In this document: positions 48,312-59,821 of the stretch, piece after piece
Position numbering within the stretch: position 1 is the stretch's first letter
Layout: each line of letters starts with the position of its first letter
From: Lycorma delicatula
Lineage: Eukaryota; Arthropoda; Insecta; Hemiptera; Fulgoridae
Assembly (NCBI RefSeq): GCF_047948215.1
Contig: NC_134464.1
Location: 34,719,020 to 34,783,019 of the forward strand
Reading direction: 5' to 3'
Length of the DNA stretch: 64,000 bases
Translations under genes and position numbers: made by a program
The notes under the pieces: generated by a model
What the model was told of the DNA's origin: nothing
Seen by the model: only the letters and a program-made list of their open reading frames with translations
Database searches by the model: none

Positions 48312-49370
48312 TTTCTAAATATGGAACACTTATTTTGGTGCCATGTAAAAAGTCTTTGATTGATTGGATTGAACAAAAAGGAATCTAATGGAATGAAATC
48401 GGGACTGTAAGTTGAATGTAGCAATACCTCTTTTGAAGGGTTTTCAGCATTTTTTTGGACAATATGGGCAGCTGATGTTATCTTACAGAATAATTACACC
48501 TTTTGAAGAAAAACTAGGAAAACCTTTTTATAGAGAGTTTCACTATATTTACTAGAATATCACAATGTTACTCATTATTGATTGTACTTTGTCCTTCCAA
48601 ATAACCATATTAAATTAGGCCTTTATAACCCCAAAATACGATTAACATCTCTGATTGTTGTGCAGGTTTTGAATTTTTTAGTGGAGGGTGAAATTAGATG
48701 TTTCTAATCCATAATCTTATGTTTGAATTTTGGCTCAAAATGATGAATCCAAGTTTTATGCAATCTAAAAAAAGCATTACCTTCCACTAAAAATCATTGT
48801 TTAAAGACCACATAAACTTGAGTTCAGGTGTCTGTGCAATTTTGAGTCAACTGATTCAGTTTATTATGGGGAATAGAATGGATAGTGCCAGTACTCACAC
48901 TATTAATTTTAGCAATTTCTCAAATTTTTGTGTCTGTCCTTGTGAATAAGACCATAAATGTGATTTTGCAAAGCATCAAAGTCAAAACTCCCACTGGTAT
49001 TCCAATAAGATGAAAATTGGTGGCACCGCTGATTCAAACTGTTTGATCCACTATATTTGCATGGCTAATGTTGTGCTTTTTACCACACTGTTTTACATCT
49101 GTGAGTAAATTTTGGCCAGTTTCATACCTTCAGAAAATAAAAATCTTATCACAACACGCTGTTCTTCCATAGTACATGTTTCAAGGAAGCTGAATTTTGA
49201 AAAACAAAAGTGGCTATAATGGAGATTCTTTTCAAAGGCTGATATTTTTTGTCAAGGTGCCAACTTGAACATCAGACTGCTTAAATTTATTCTAACAATT
49301 TTTTCTGTCATTGCCATTTGTCCCTTTGATTATTGAACAACTCACACACAAAAGACAAAAAACAAAAATA
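48310..49370 (-). pseudogene. Mariner relic (same family as 43700)
   Basis: The minus strand starts near 49195 with TMEEQRVVIRFLFSEGMKLA, then AKIYSQM, WIKQFESAV, and later LLHSTYSPDFIPLDSFLF (third Asp region). The centre is degraded by many stops. Right-hand sequence (GTGCCAACTTGAACATCAGAC) resembles that at 44214. It lies in the intron between exons 47249-47410 and 49510-49668. Confidence 0.7.
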
Positions 49371-49509
49371 TAAACTTTAACATTATTCAAGATTTTACTA
49401 TGTTGAATTAAGAAAAAAATTTTGTAAATAAATCAAATTAATTGGAATTATTTCTAGTAATAAAAATAATAAAATAAACTGAAGGGAAATAGAATACATT
49501 AACATTTAC

Positions 49510-49668
49510 CTGCAAATGCCATACTGTAATTTCCACCAGCAGCAATTCCATTTATTTGACTTGAAAGTTCATCAAATCCAACAGGAATTGGAAATGGTAC
49601 AGAGTTGTTGCCACCTAGTCCTAATTTACCACTTTCTCCATGACCAAATATAAATACTTTGCCATCAT
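49510..49668 (-). CDS. RPGR: RPGR-like exon, RCC1 blade 5
   Basis: A 159-nt exon between ttgtgtag and GTAAAT. It encodes GKVFIFGHGESGKLGLGG, then GIAAGGNYSMAFA. The GKLGL signature with Gly-Glu-Ser before it parallels blade 5 of vertebrate RPGR (Gly-Glu-Pro-Glu-Asn-Gly-Lys-Leu-Gly-Leu). The closing strand is divergent: the usual Cys-Gly-x-x-His is Ala-Gly-Gly-Asn-Tyr here, so the conserved Cys and His are both lost. Confidence 0.85.
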
Positions 49669-50419
49669 CTACACAAAAATATAGCATTTAAATTGTACAG
49701 ACTATTCTGAACCAAAACTGATTATCTCGCCTAAAAGAACTGTCATTGTGACTTAATACTTGTAAGGTTCTCAACATTAAGGCAATTTAATATGACCAGC
49801 TGGAACTGTCTGAATAGGTGGTTCAAAAGTGTGCATCCTCAACACTTTTAACTGTCTTCCCTAGGTGTATTGATTTTCAATCAACAGTGGTGACATGCCA
49901 AATTTGAGTTAACTGAATTGCATTTGTGCTGTACTAAACCAGTTATACTTATTACGTATAGTGGCAATTTAAAATAATTTATAGGTGCTGCTCACTATTT
50001 TACAATGATGACTCAGTATGGTTTGAATAATCTTACTATTTACACTTTGTGAAATCACATGAATTCTCAGCAATTGTTTACTTGTTAATTGTTGGTAAAT
50101 GGTAAGTACAATGTAATGTGTTAACATAAGACATTTTTTTTATTCTTAAATACAGTTACTCCTTTTTTATGATGAGAAATCAATTTTATAGCATACAAAG
50201 AAGTGCCAAGACCAGAATTCAAATTTAGAAGCTTCTGTATGAAAGGTGTTCAGCTATTACTCCCTTGTCAGCATATTGAGTTGTTTAATTAGATCCTGAT
50301 TAGAAGTAGAAGACGTGAAATCAAATTTTTATCATCGGACTATGATAATGTGAGTGATTTGGAAGTAGATGCAATGTTTAACAATCACCAGCAAAACAAT
50401 GAAATAGGGTAGGAAAGTA

Positions 50420-51702
50420 CAGGTTGGCGCACAAAATGATTCAACAAGTAAAATGCATGTTTACTATATACCTGGAGATTATGTTCTCCTTTATCACATG
50501 TTCTATATGACCATCACATCTAGCAACTTATTTCACATGAAAACTCCTATGTTGTTAATAACTCAGCACTTTTCTTTGGTTATCTTGTTGCATGCCTCGA
50601 TGATCAACAGTCACAGTTCCACCACTGTACAAGGATGTTTAGGGAAAATCTTTTCCTTTAGAAATCCCCAAAGAAAAAAAATCACATTCAAATCAGGACT
50701 ATTCAGGGGGCCAGCTCTGTCCACACACAAAATTATTAGGAAATCAGTTTGAAATTACATTTGCATTAAAAGTTTCACGCAGAAAATCTAAAATAACATT
50801 AACTGTGTGTGGTCTGGCTCCACCGCGCATGAACCACTTGTTTTGTAATTGAAATCCTTTTGCAAAATAATTTTGATGAACAAAATTATTACACAGCTTG
50901 TTTAGTTAACGTTCACTGTTCACTGTCTGTTCAACAAAGAATGGCCCTATTACCCCTTGACTTGAGATAGCGACCCATACCGTAATTCTTGGAGGCCCAT
51001 TTTTGGAAGCCCAAAAATGCACATTTGTTTATTAACAACCCCATCTAAGTGAAAATGTGTCTTATCTGAAAACCAAACATTGTTCTATAATATATCTTGG
51101 TTCACAGCCCATTCAGCAAATGCCCTTCTTTGATGTTTTTTGACAACCATTAACTTAGGCAATACTGTTATTTTGTACAGATGCAAATGCAAATCAGTTA
51201 TTAAAAATTTGCTGCACAGATTGCCTAGAAACCCCAAGTTGTGCTGCTGCTTTTCTTGTTGATTTGTCTGTGCTATTTGCTGACAAAGCTGTCAGAGCGT
51301 CGTCAGCAACGACGCTCTGACAACTTTGACAGTCTGTGGAGAATGGGTAGGCGGCCAATCGCACTTACTCTCAAATACTGAACCAGCACTATTAAATTTT
51401 TCGTAGTCTACATATTGTTTTAAATGAGGGTGACCACAAAGTTTGAAAATGTGCATGAAACCATCTTTGTGTAAATACCACAGTTTTCGTTTCATTCAAA
51501 AACAACGCAATCTTTATGCTCTGTTCAACAGTCACTCTTGTCAGCCATCTTGGAACCATACATAAACAGCGCATTTGAAAAGAGAAGAAACTAACTAATA
51601 TTCATGAACTGATGTCACTTCTGCCAACATAAAACACAATAATTATTAACCTAAATAATTATTGTCAAAACAAATTGTTGGATCGTTTTGTGCGCCACTC
51701 TG
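50420..51702 (-). mobile_element. Mariner-type element with SPDL...FFLWG transposase
   Basis: Ends CAGGTTGGCGCACAAAATG (50420) and the complement of CAGAGTGGCGCACAAAACG (51702) are flanked by TA. Total 1283 bp. On the minus strand the start MADKSDC lies at 51548, and LNSPDLNVIFFLWGFLKEKI near 50700 is the decayed third catalytic region. Frequent stops and frameshifts. A hairpin at 51281-51331 interrupts the N-terminal part. Confidence 0.82.
51281..51331. repeat. GC-rich hairpin inside mariner relic
   Basis: TGTCAGAGCGTCGT (51290-51303) and its exact complement (51309-51322) are separated by CAGCA. With two mismatches the arms extend to 23 bp each (51281-51303 and 51309-51331). Confidence 0.88.
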
Positions 51703-52222
51703 TATATTGAACAGCATCAAGTATAACACAAAATTTTATTACTTTTAAGACTTGTAATTTTTAGAAAAAGAGTTAAACAAATAAATTAAACTTATAATCA
51801 TTAAAGCTCAGTATTCTTTTAATTAATGTTATAAAAATAACCTGTCGCTGGTGATTAACTTGGGAGATTAACAGCAGAATTGATTGTGTGACTAGTTAAA
51901 ATACAATTTCTTTATTTTCTAAGTGAAATATGCAATAAGAATTTATTTCTGTATTTCAAACAGACTTCATACATTGAATATGTCTTCATATTCAATGTCT
52001 TCATTGAATATGTTTTATATTTCTGTCTGCTTGCAAAGTTTACCATCTCATGGTATATCATAATAACACATGCCCATATGCATTCCCTGATTAGGATAAG
52101 CCTTCATAAAATTGTAAATAATAGTATAGATTAAGACAGAAAAATACTAGTAGTAGTTATTTTAATCATTATAATAAGAAGTAAATTTAGGATAAACCTT
52201 AAGATAATGGTAGGGTGAGGTG

Positions 52223-52278
52223 TTATGTTATGAAATAATTCTAATACTTTTAAGTATTAGAATTATTTCATAACATAA
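52223..52278. repeat. Perfect 27-bp palindrome
   Basis: Positions 52223-52249 are the exact reverse complement of 52252-52278 with TT between them. The arms contain AAATAATTCTAATACTT and its complement. It lies in the intron between exons 52517-52669 and 49510-49668. Confidence 0.93.
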
Positions 52279-52516
52279 GCTAGCTGTTCCTAGGTTTATC
52301 TAGGAACTTGTGCTTCTAACCAGGATGGCACAAAAAGCAAAATTAGTGACAAATACCTACCAGGTAAATCCAAGTCTTATTACTCTGATAATCAATCAAG
52401 GTAACAGGAAAAAATCAACATACTTCATTGTCTGGATCATTTTATTTTGGCCCCCAAAAAATAAATAATTTTTCTCATTTTGTATACTTTTAACTTTTGT
52501 ACAAAAAAATACTTAC

Positions 52517-52669
52517 ATGACAATAACATAGTATGATAAAGACCACAAGAAATTTGCACAACATCATCTGGAGCTGGTAATAAAACAGGTACCCCACTTT
52601 TTTTTATACCATCACCCAAACCAAGCTGGCCATGTTGATTACTACCCCATACGTAGACTCTTCCATCAA
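52517..52669 (-). CDS. RPGR: RPGR-like exon, RCC1 blade 4
   Basis: A 153-nt exon between atttttcag and GTAAGT. It encodes a complete blade, from GRVYVWGSNQHGQLGLGDG to QISCGLYHTMLLS. The closing strand matches the ISCGYYHSAFVT type of RPGR blade 4. It starts with two bases and ends with one, in phase with its neighbours. The flanking introns hold a D34D mariner relic (53006-53870) and a 27-bp palindrome (52223-52278). Confidence 0.86.
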
Positions 52670-53005
52670 CTGAAAAATAATTACACTAATAAAACTTTAA
52701 AATAAACTTTTGTTACGTATTACAATTTTATATAATGTAAATTATAGAATTTATTATGAGAATACATTTTTTAACATCATTAATCACCACTTTTTCAATT
52801 ATTAAGAGTTTAGTGTAAATTTATAAATCTTTGCACTATAGAATTAAGCACTGCTGTAATTATGTAATATTCATTATACTACAACTTTTTCATTTCTTCT
52901 TTTTGATCTATTTGTTTGTATGATATTTGCCAAATACCCTGAGCAGCTTTCACAATTTAAAACTCAAGATATACATACCTTGTAAATCTAGTGGTGTATT
53001 GAGTA

Positions 53006-53870
53006 CCAGGGTCGTTTGGAAAGTCTCAGCCTGATACACAAAAGAAGGCACAAACATGACTAAATGACTATGATATTTGTCAATTATGATCCTTTCCATT
53101 AAATGCTGTAAAATTTCGGATATGTGCGTTTAGTTGCTTTTTTTTGGAAATCGAGTAAACCAAACAAGATTTGAAATTTTCTAAAATAGTTAAAATTAAA
53201 GAAATTTGATAGTTATTGTTCACAAAAACTGCTGTGACTGAGGAAATCATCACAAAAATCTACAATGCTGTATTAAAGGATCACAAACTAGAGGTACACA
53301 ACTTTACTGACATTGCATTCATCTCATTAGATCATGTCCTCTACATTTTATACAATGTTTTAGGTATGAAAAAAGCTTTCTGCTCAATGGACATTTGTAA
53401 ACAGTCGACCAAAAATGCATTCGACTGAACACTTCTCAAGGTGTTTAGATTTATTTAAATGTTATTTCACTGAGCTTTCAATTTTTTATAACGGTAGATG
53501 AAACATGGATTCCATTACCTGCCACAGACCAAACAGAGGTGAAAGAGTATCAAAGAAAGCACAAATGGTTCTATCTGCAGGAAAACTCATGGTTATGGCT
53601 TTTTTACTGACAAATTGTAAATCAAGAAGCTGTTATCACTGATATGTTATTGGCAAGCCTAAATTCATAAAAGCTGATCTAGATTTTTTGCATTTTCTTT
53701 GACTTAATTTTGTTCTCTAATATTACTTCAGCTCATATTTTCATAAAGAGAAAATATCAGATTTAAACAAATTATAATATAATGTACATGGTGTGTATGG
53801 TCTCCTCATAAAGGGACAGCTGGAGAAATAGATAAACTGTAATACTTATTGTTGTTTTTAATAAAAAATT
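53006..53870 (+). pseudogene. Mariner relic, 3' end lost
   Basis: The left end CCAGGGTCGTTTGGAAAGTC follows TA at 53004. Plus-strand pieces are AFISLDHVLYILYNVLGMKK (second helix-turn-helix region) and DETWIPLPATDQTEVKEYQ (first Asp region). The remaining catalytic motifs and the right end are missing. It lies about 340 bp from exon 52517-52669. Confidence 0.68.
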
Positions 53871-55190
53871 TGTTCAAATTCTTTTTTTTCACTTAATTTA
53901 TTGTTGCTATCATATTAGTATATCCTTATTCAGATATACTGAATAAGCTACTCAATAAATATCATTACAAAGAAAAATAAAACAATTTTTGTTATAAATA
54001 AATAATTATTAAATTCTTTCTTTTTTTTTAATGAGACAGTGGTTGTTCCTACAAATAATATTAATATACATTATATCTGACTACTGCACCATGTGCGTAA
54101 TCTCCTTCTTCCTTATAGAAAACAATGACCACATAAATGGTCAAAAAAATTTTGATTCAAGTGTTCTTAAACCCTTTGCATCATATCAACATATGATTTC
54201 TTCTTATTACTTTTTATTTGTTGTCCAAGTTAACTGAAATAAAATATAACAAAGGATCAATGATTAAATTAATCAAAGAAAAGTATTTACAATTATCTGA
54301 TTTAAAAACTGAACACATTTATTCAAAAATAATCAACAACAGGAAATATATTTAAGCAAGAATAATGTTATTAAAACAACAGAGTAGCCGTATCTGTTTG
54401 TTTTGTTGATTGGAATAATTAAATAAGTGTTTTTTTAAGAAGTGAAATTAAACAAAAATGACTTTCTTTTTAAATAAATGGAAAGTGGCCATGCTTCAAA
54501 AAGATCTTTGTTAATAGTAAATAGGTTGAGGATATATTCTTTTATATGATAAGTTTGAAATTGAATTAAATGTCACGGAATCGACATCTGTGTAATACAG
54601 GTAGAATTAATTAATTGTATGCTGGTAGAAGTGATATTGCAGTAGGCTGATATAGACAAAATATTAAATGTAAGGTTCAAAGACTGGAATAAATAAAAAA
54701 GTAACTGAAAATGTTGGTTGTAATAAATATATTGATAATAAAAGATTAGAGTGAATTTAAGAAATACAGATATAGCAAGTAGTGACTGAACACAAAAGAA
54801 ATGTAGTAATTTGAGTCAAATTATTAATGGTAATAATAATGGCCAAATCACACAAGTGGGTTTTTTATATATATTTAAATGGTTTGCTTGTCACTAATCT
54901 TGTTTGCAATAACGATGGAAAAAATTTATATAGAAATAAAGAGAAAATTAGATTACAAAGAAGGAAGGAAAACATAACTTTTAGTTAGTAATATTAAATT
55001 TATCGGATGAGAATTAAATTAAATCTGATGTTTTATGAATGAGGAAAAAGCACTGAAGCACAGAGTATAAAAGTAAGAAATGAAAAGAGAAATAACCGTA
55101 AAGAAATATAGAACAAAGACCTTAAATAAAATTTGAAGAGATAAAAGTTTAAAATATTTTTAATGGTAAGCTGACGAAAGCCAGGAAATT
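53871..55190. other. Intron DNA, no gene seen
   Basis: AT-rich and A-rich sequence with no recognised family. Confidence 0.5.
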
Positions 55191-55197
55191 GGTATTA

Positions 55198-55464
55198 TCA
55201 TATGAAGGCCTTTTGGTCTAGCAGGAATACATCGGGTGGAGCCCTAGATTTGTAGTGGGTTTGGGACACCTCCTTTGTGGAGATAGTAGAATATAGTGTC
55301 TGGAGATTGTTACCTGCCTCTTGATTAGCGATAGGAAAACCTGGTTTTGGATATTCTTCATTTTCATCTTCTTCCAGTATAGAATGTGGATGTAGACAGG
55401 GGGACAAAGAAGGAGGTACAGAATGAGATGGTAACCCAAAATTTGCTGTCTGATCCCGGAGATA
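55198..55464 (-). other. Unidentified open frame, coding-like
   Basis: 89 codons open on the minus strand from a stop at 55465 to TGA at 55198-55200. The composition is Pro/Ser-rich, then acidic: NFGLPSHSVPPSLSPCLHPH, then SILEEDENEEYPKPGFPIA, then SRAPPDVFLLDQKAF. The region is richer in GC than its flanks. I recognise no family. It may be a fragment of a retroelement protein. The neighbouring exons join without it. Confidence 0.3.
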
Positions 55465-55469
55465 CTAGA

Positions 55470-56800
55470 TAGAGCAAGTGAGAAGAAGGTTGCAGAATAA
55501 ATAAAGCTGGATGAAGAAAGAAATACATTGAAGAGTGATATAATCAAGTAGTGGTTTCTCAGAAAGAAATCAAGATCAAATTTAGATAAAAATGATTATA
55601 GTGAAATTCTCAAAAGTATTTATTTGCAGAGTTTCTAGGCTTTTATAAAATAAACATGAAAAATAGAAAATCCCAAATTGGAAAGAATAAAAATTTTGAA
55701 ATTTGGTCTTACAGAAATTTTTAAGAATTAGAAAGCATGTTGATGGAAGTATGAATTAAATAAAACGAACGTATATACAGCTAAAATCATTTAATAATTT
55801 TGTTATTGTAATTCTAAAAAAGATGGACGACATGTTGATTGTTAAACAATCATCATCAGAACATTAAGGAGAAAATAAGTAAACAAACTGATAAAAAATG
55901 AAAAGATAATAATAATAATAATAATAAGTATTAATTGACAGATAAACAATATTTATGAAATTAAGTATTGTTAGAATAAGAGTCATTTTAATTTTGAAAT
56001 CTTAAGGCCAATTTTATTGACTTGCTTTAACATTTTTTTGATACATTTATGAAACACTACTTCTTGTACGTTATCACTTTTCACAAGAAATTATTGAACC
56101 TCAAAACATGTGTTTTTCAAAAATGCATGTGTTTGCATTTTAAAGTATGTAAAACCTAATATGTTTCTAGCCTTTTTGTGAAAAAATTATTTACATTCAC
56201 AAAGTCATATTTCATAAATAAAACTAAAAAATATTAAAAGACGACAGTAAAGTTAATAATCTCTTAAGGTTATAATATTTATTTTACTGTGTTTAATAAG
56301 TATAGTTTATTTACTAATACTTAATTTTTAGATTAAGTATGTATATATATTTATACTCTTTCCCCTTATCTACTGATGATGTTTCAAAATTGAGTAAAAC
56401 TGCAATTTCATAATTTTTTAAATGATTTTTTTAGTGTTAATCAGTTTTCCAGTTAATTTAAACAACCATTTAACATTATTTGCTCTTTATTTGCATAGAA
56501 TAAAAAGATTTTAAAGAAAATTGGAGAGCAAAAATAAAGAAGATAGGGCATGTTAAGAAAATAAACATAGAAGAATACAATTATATAAGATATACTGAAA
56601 TATAAATGGTAAGAGACAAGAGGAAAACCAAGGAAAAAGTAATAGTTAAAGTTAAGGATTTTATGAATAGGGAGTATGGAAGTACAAATTGTTATGGAGG
56701 ATTGCTGCTAATGGAGTAGAATAAAATGGTGTAGTCTTCCCCTTACCCAGAATAGTGAGTAATAAAAAGATGAATCAAATTCTAAAAAAAAAATATTTTC
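55470..56800. other. Intron DNA with a TAA microsatellite
   Basis: A (TAA)n run lies at 55905-55927. A purine-rich stretch at 56510-56720 gives a frame like KIGHVKKINIEEYNY and DFMNREYGSTN that may be a LINE tail, too decayed to name. Confidence 0.4.
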
Positions 56801-56806
56801 ACCTAC

Positions 56807-56974
56807 GTGTTAGTAAAACCGAGTGGCAGGAACCAGCACTTATTTGTTTAACAGAACAAGCAATTGAATCTGTTTCAGTTAATGATGGATGTAATTTACT
56901 TTCACAAATATCATTCTCGCTTAATCCAAGTTGTCCATCACTATTATTACCCCAACCATACACAAAGCCAGTTT
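56807..56974 (-). CDS. RPGR: RPGR-like exon, RCC1 blade 3
   Basis: A 168-nt exon with acceptor tttttacag. It encodes one full blade: GFVYGWGNNSDGQLGLS at the front and QISAGSCHSVLLT at the end. The SAG in place of the usual SCG/ACG is also found in blade 3 of vertebrate RPGR, which supports orthology. Two donors are possible. GTAGGT at 56806 keeps the frame into the next exon (split Leu). GTGAAA four bases downstream would run into a stop, so the first is chosen. Confidence 0.85.
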
Positions 56975-57049
56975 CTGTAAAAACACAAGAATGCAAACAG
57001 TAGTAGTTAATCAAACCTTTAAATTTTTTTGGCTTTCACACACAAGCTT

Positions 57050-57175
57050 GCAGCTTATATGTGGTATATAAAAATGAAATTTTGTAGTGTGTCAAAAATG
57101 CTACATCTGACCACAGTTCGAACGTGGGACCTCAAGATGAAAGGCTGAGATGCTACTACTCCAAATAGATTGTAT
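57050..57175 (-). mobile_element. tRNA-derived SINE fragment, second family
   Basis: On the minus strand: GCATCTCAGCCTTTCATC, GTCCCACGTTCGAACTGTGG (B box near 57113-57124), then AGCATTTTTGACACACTAC. The arrangement matches the SINE at 8689-8865, with many substitutions. No clear target duplication. Confidence 0.62.
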
Positions 57176-57879
57176 AGATTGTTACAAATAGATTGTATCC
57201 GAACTGAACTGAACTGTAGTCTAAAAAGAATCTAATACTAAGTAACGAGATTAACTTTTAATCCAATTTCAGTGTATTATGTGTTTCTGTTATAGATGGT
57301 CTTTTACAACGTAAGAATCGTATTTTCAAAATGTAAACAATAGATAATTTAAAAATAAATCAGCTGTAGTTGTTCAGTTAATGATACACATTTAAAATTA
57401 TTTTTGTGTTAATGTTATGAAATAACGCGATGCAGTTTATTTAATGTACAATAATTATTTAATTTTAATATACAAAACTCAAGTAAAATGTTTTGATGAC
57501 TCAGCATGATCTCAGAAATATGAATATTTTAACAATATAACACAATGTTACATGATGGATAGATTAAAATTAGATCATTAAACAAGACTTGTATGCAATA
57601 AATCATTGATTTTCAAATTTTACATTTTATTTAATGAACTAATAAAATTCCATGCCATTGAAGTACATCAGGTTCTTTTTAAGGTGGGTAATGATATCAT
57701 TAACAAAATTTGATAAACTACATTGAAAGTAATATTGCTACATAGTACTAGAATTTGTTCCGTAATATTTGTGATTGGATTTCCATCCATTCAGCCCTTT
57801 CAGACACTATTGTTTAATATTTATACTACTGGGTTGTTGTGTTTTACTACTGTAAACAAGTTAAATTTCATTCAGTAAT

Positions 57880-58420
57880 TTATGACTGACGTTGACCAGC
57901 TTTAATTATTACAATGAGGAAGCTATGACCGACTGTTGCATCAATCTTTCCACCTCATTTAAACTTAATGTGGAATTTAATTTCAATTCAACATGACTTG
58001 CTAGCAACTTAGTTGGATTGAATTTTGCTAGATCAAGTAGAGATTTTTTTGCAGTGTTTGCCTTCACTGATGGCTAGATATCAGTTATTGTATCAACCTA
58101 CTAGTAGTTTTCTTGTGCGAATAATGAAAAAAGGGTTTCTGGTGTAAAATTAACAATCTTGACTTATCACAAACTGCATTTAGATGTACCTTATAATTTT
58201 GTGTACATAATTCATTTGGATGGATTGGCAGAATTTGAAGACTAAAAATATTTTGTTTCAGTTGTTTGAAATACCTAAGTATCAATATTTGTACAAAATA
58301 AAGCAGTGTTTTTATTTAATAATGCCCCACCCTCTGCTAAATTGGATTTAATACACAATGATGATGAAATAAGAGTAAACATTACATTGAAATCCTGTGT
58401 AAAAATGAGGTGATAAATGG
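57880..58420 (+). pseudogene. pogo/jerky-type transposase relic
   Basis: Plus-strand pieces in order are QVEIFLQCLPSLMA (compare the NADETGLFWKCLPS motif), CANNEKRVSGVKLTILTY (the Cys-Ala-Asn-x-x-Gly region) and VFLFNNAPPSAKLDLI (compare LLLLDNAPSHP). These are the DDE blocks of Tigger/jerky transposases. The first Asp (DET) and the Asp of LDNAP are both changed, and several stops occur. Confidence 0.58.
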
Positions 58421-58470
58421 TTATTTGTATTATTTTGTACAAAAGAGAATTTACTTAAATACTCAGTGTA

Positions 58471-58603
58471 TACTTTATTATAGTATATAGTATATACCAT
58501 AATAGAGTATATAGTTTATATACCATAATAGAGTATATAGTTTATATACTATACTCTATAAGAGTATATAGTTTATATACTATACTCTATAAGAGTATAT
58601 AGT
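58471..58603. repeat. Tandem array of short palindromic units
   Basis: AGAGTATATAGTTTATATAC recurs at 58504, 58530 and 58561, with a partial copy at 58592. Spacings are 26, 31 and 31 bp, and each unit is partly self-complementary. Confidence 0.85.
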
Positions 58604-59758
58604 ATTTTGTTGCTCATCAACTGTAGTTTCTATGCTCGCTCATACTGATGCCAAAATACAGATATCACTTCTATTCCTTGCTTATTTTTGATCCATTTTT
58701 AGATGAATGTGACAATGAAGTTTATCTCCTACAGAGTCTCTCATACTTTTGATTAATCTTTTATTTTTTTTTTATTTCACCAAATTATTAATTCACAATT
58801 TATACTTATAAAAAATATTTATGGTAATTTTAAAAGATACCACCATACTCTGCATAACCTAATACAAAACATGCACATTTGTTTGCAAAAAGAAAATAAA
58901 CAATGAAAAATATTAATGACAATACAGCATTAATATGTTCTTCATTGTATAAACATCCATTAAAAGGAGGCAATAAATTAATTCATCTAATGACAGAAAA
59001 ATGTGCATAAACAATAATACACATCCATATTGATTTTATGATTACTGCCCAAATACATTAAGCACACAATAACAGTGCACTGTTCTGTAATATTCATAAC
59101 GATCGTTTAGTTGAGTGCAGTAAATAAACTGATATTTAATTTTGTTTACCACCACATCTAACATTTACTGATCAAACTAAAAACAATTCAAACCACCTTT
59201 TATTGGTTAAGAATAATTTGTGGTACACATTCCATCATCAAATATGGTTCAGACATTAAATTACTATATATACATTTATCTATCATTATATATATATATA
59301 TAAACAACTATCCTATTGAGAAGAGTATATTGTATGTGGATGTTTCTCACTCACTGAAAAGGATACATTAATTTTATACTACATCTCCAGTATTTCTTAA
59401 TGACTGAAATATAAAAAGGATTTGCAATATATGAAGTACTTTTTTCTAAAGTTACTTTCTCTGAGAGTAATGATGTTTACTATAGTCAGTCCCTGTGATA
59501 AATAGAATGAAAGAATCACTTGCAGAACTGATGATTACCTTCATTTCATTAGGCTAGGCATGTTTAAAAGGATTCTCAGGCCAGTGTAAAAGGTTGAATA
59601 CCACTTCAATTCTTTCATGAGTTGCTTGTTTTTTTGGGAGGGAACTGGAATGCCATTTTCAGTAGTAATTTTTATTTCATATCTGTTCATTCCTAGCCAT
59701 TTGGTATTTACCTAACATACATATATTATTTAAAATGTTTTTAAATTATCACATTTAC
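58604..59758. other. Intron DNA, no gene seen
   Basis: A (TA)n run lies near 59286-59302. Somewhat more complex sequence at 59480-59700 has no recognised family. Confidence 0.5.
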
Positions 59759-59821
59759 CTGTATATATGAGAGTATGGTACTGTCCACAAGCAACTAAAC
59801 ACACTCGGTCAGGTTTTAAAC
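59759..59821 (-). CDS. RPGR: RPGR-like exon, end of RCC1 blade 2
   Basis: A 63-nt exon between a tttaaag acceptor and a GTAAAT donor. It encodes LKPDRVCLVACGQYHTLIYT, the conserved cysteine-glycine-x-x-histidine-threonine strand that closes a blade. It corresponds to the LAACGRNHTLVST segment of vertebrate RPGR. It starts with two bases of a split Ser codon and ends with the first base of a Glu codon completed by the next exon. Confidence 0.85.

Noticed and set aside
48108..48424. Open frames with repeated Ile-Tyr on both strands
   Set aside because: They are translations of the AT microsatellite at 48255-48309.
56803..56974. Longer version of the blade 3 exon using the GTGAAA donor
   Set aside because: That donor changes the phase and puts a stop at the start of the next exon; GTAGGT four bases earlier keeps the frame.
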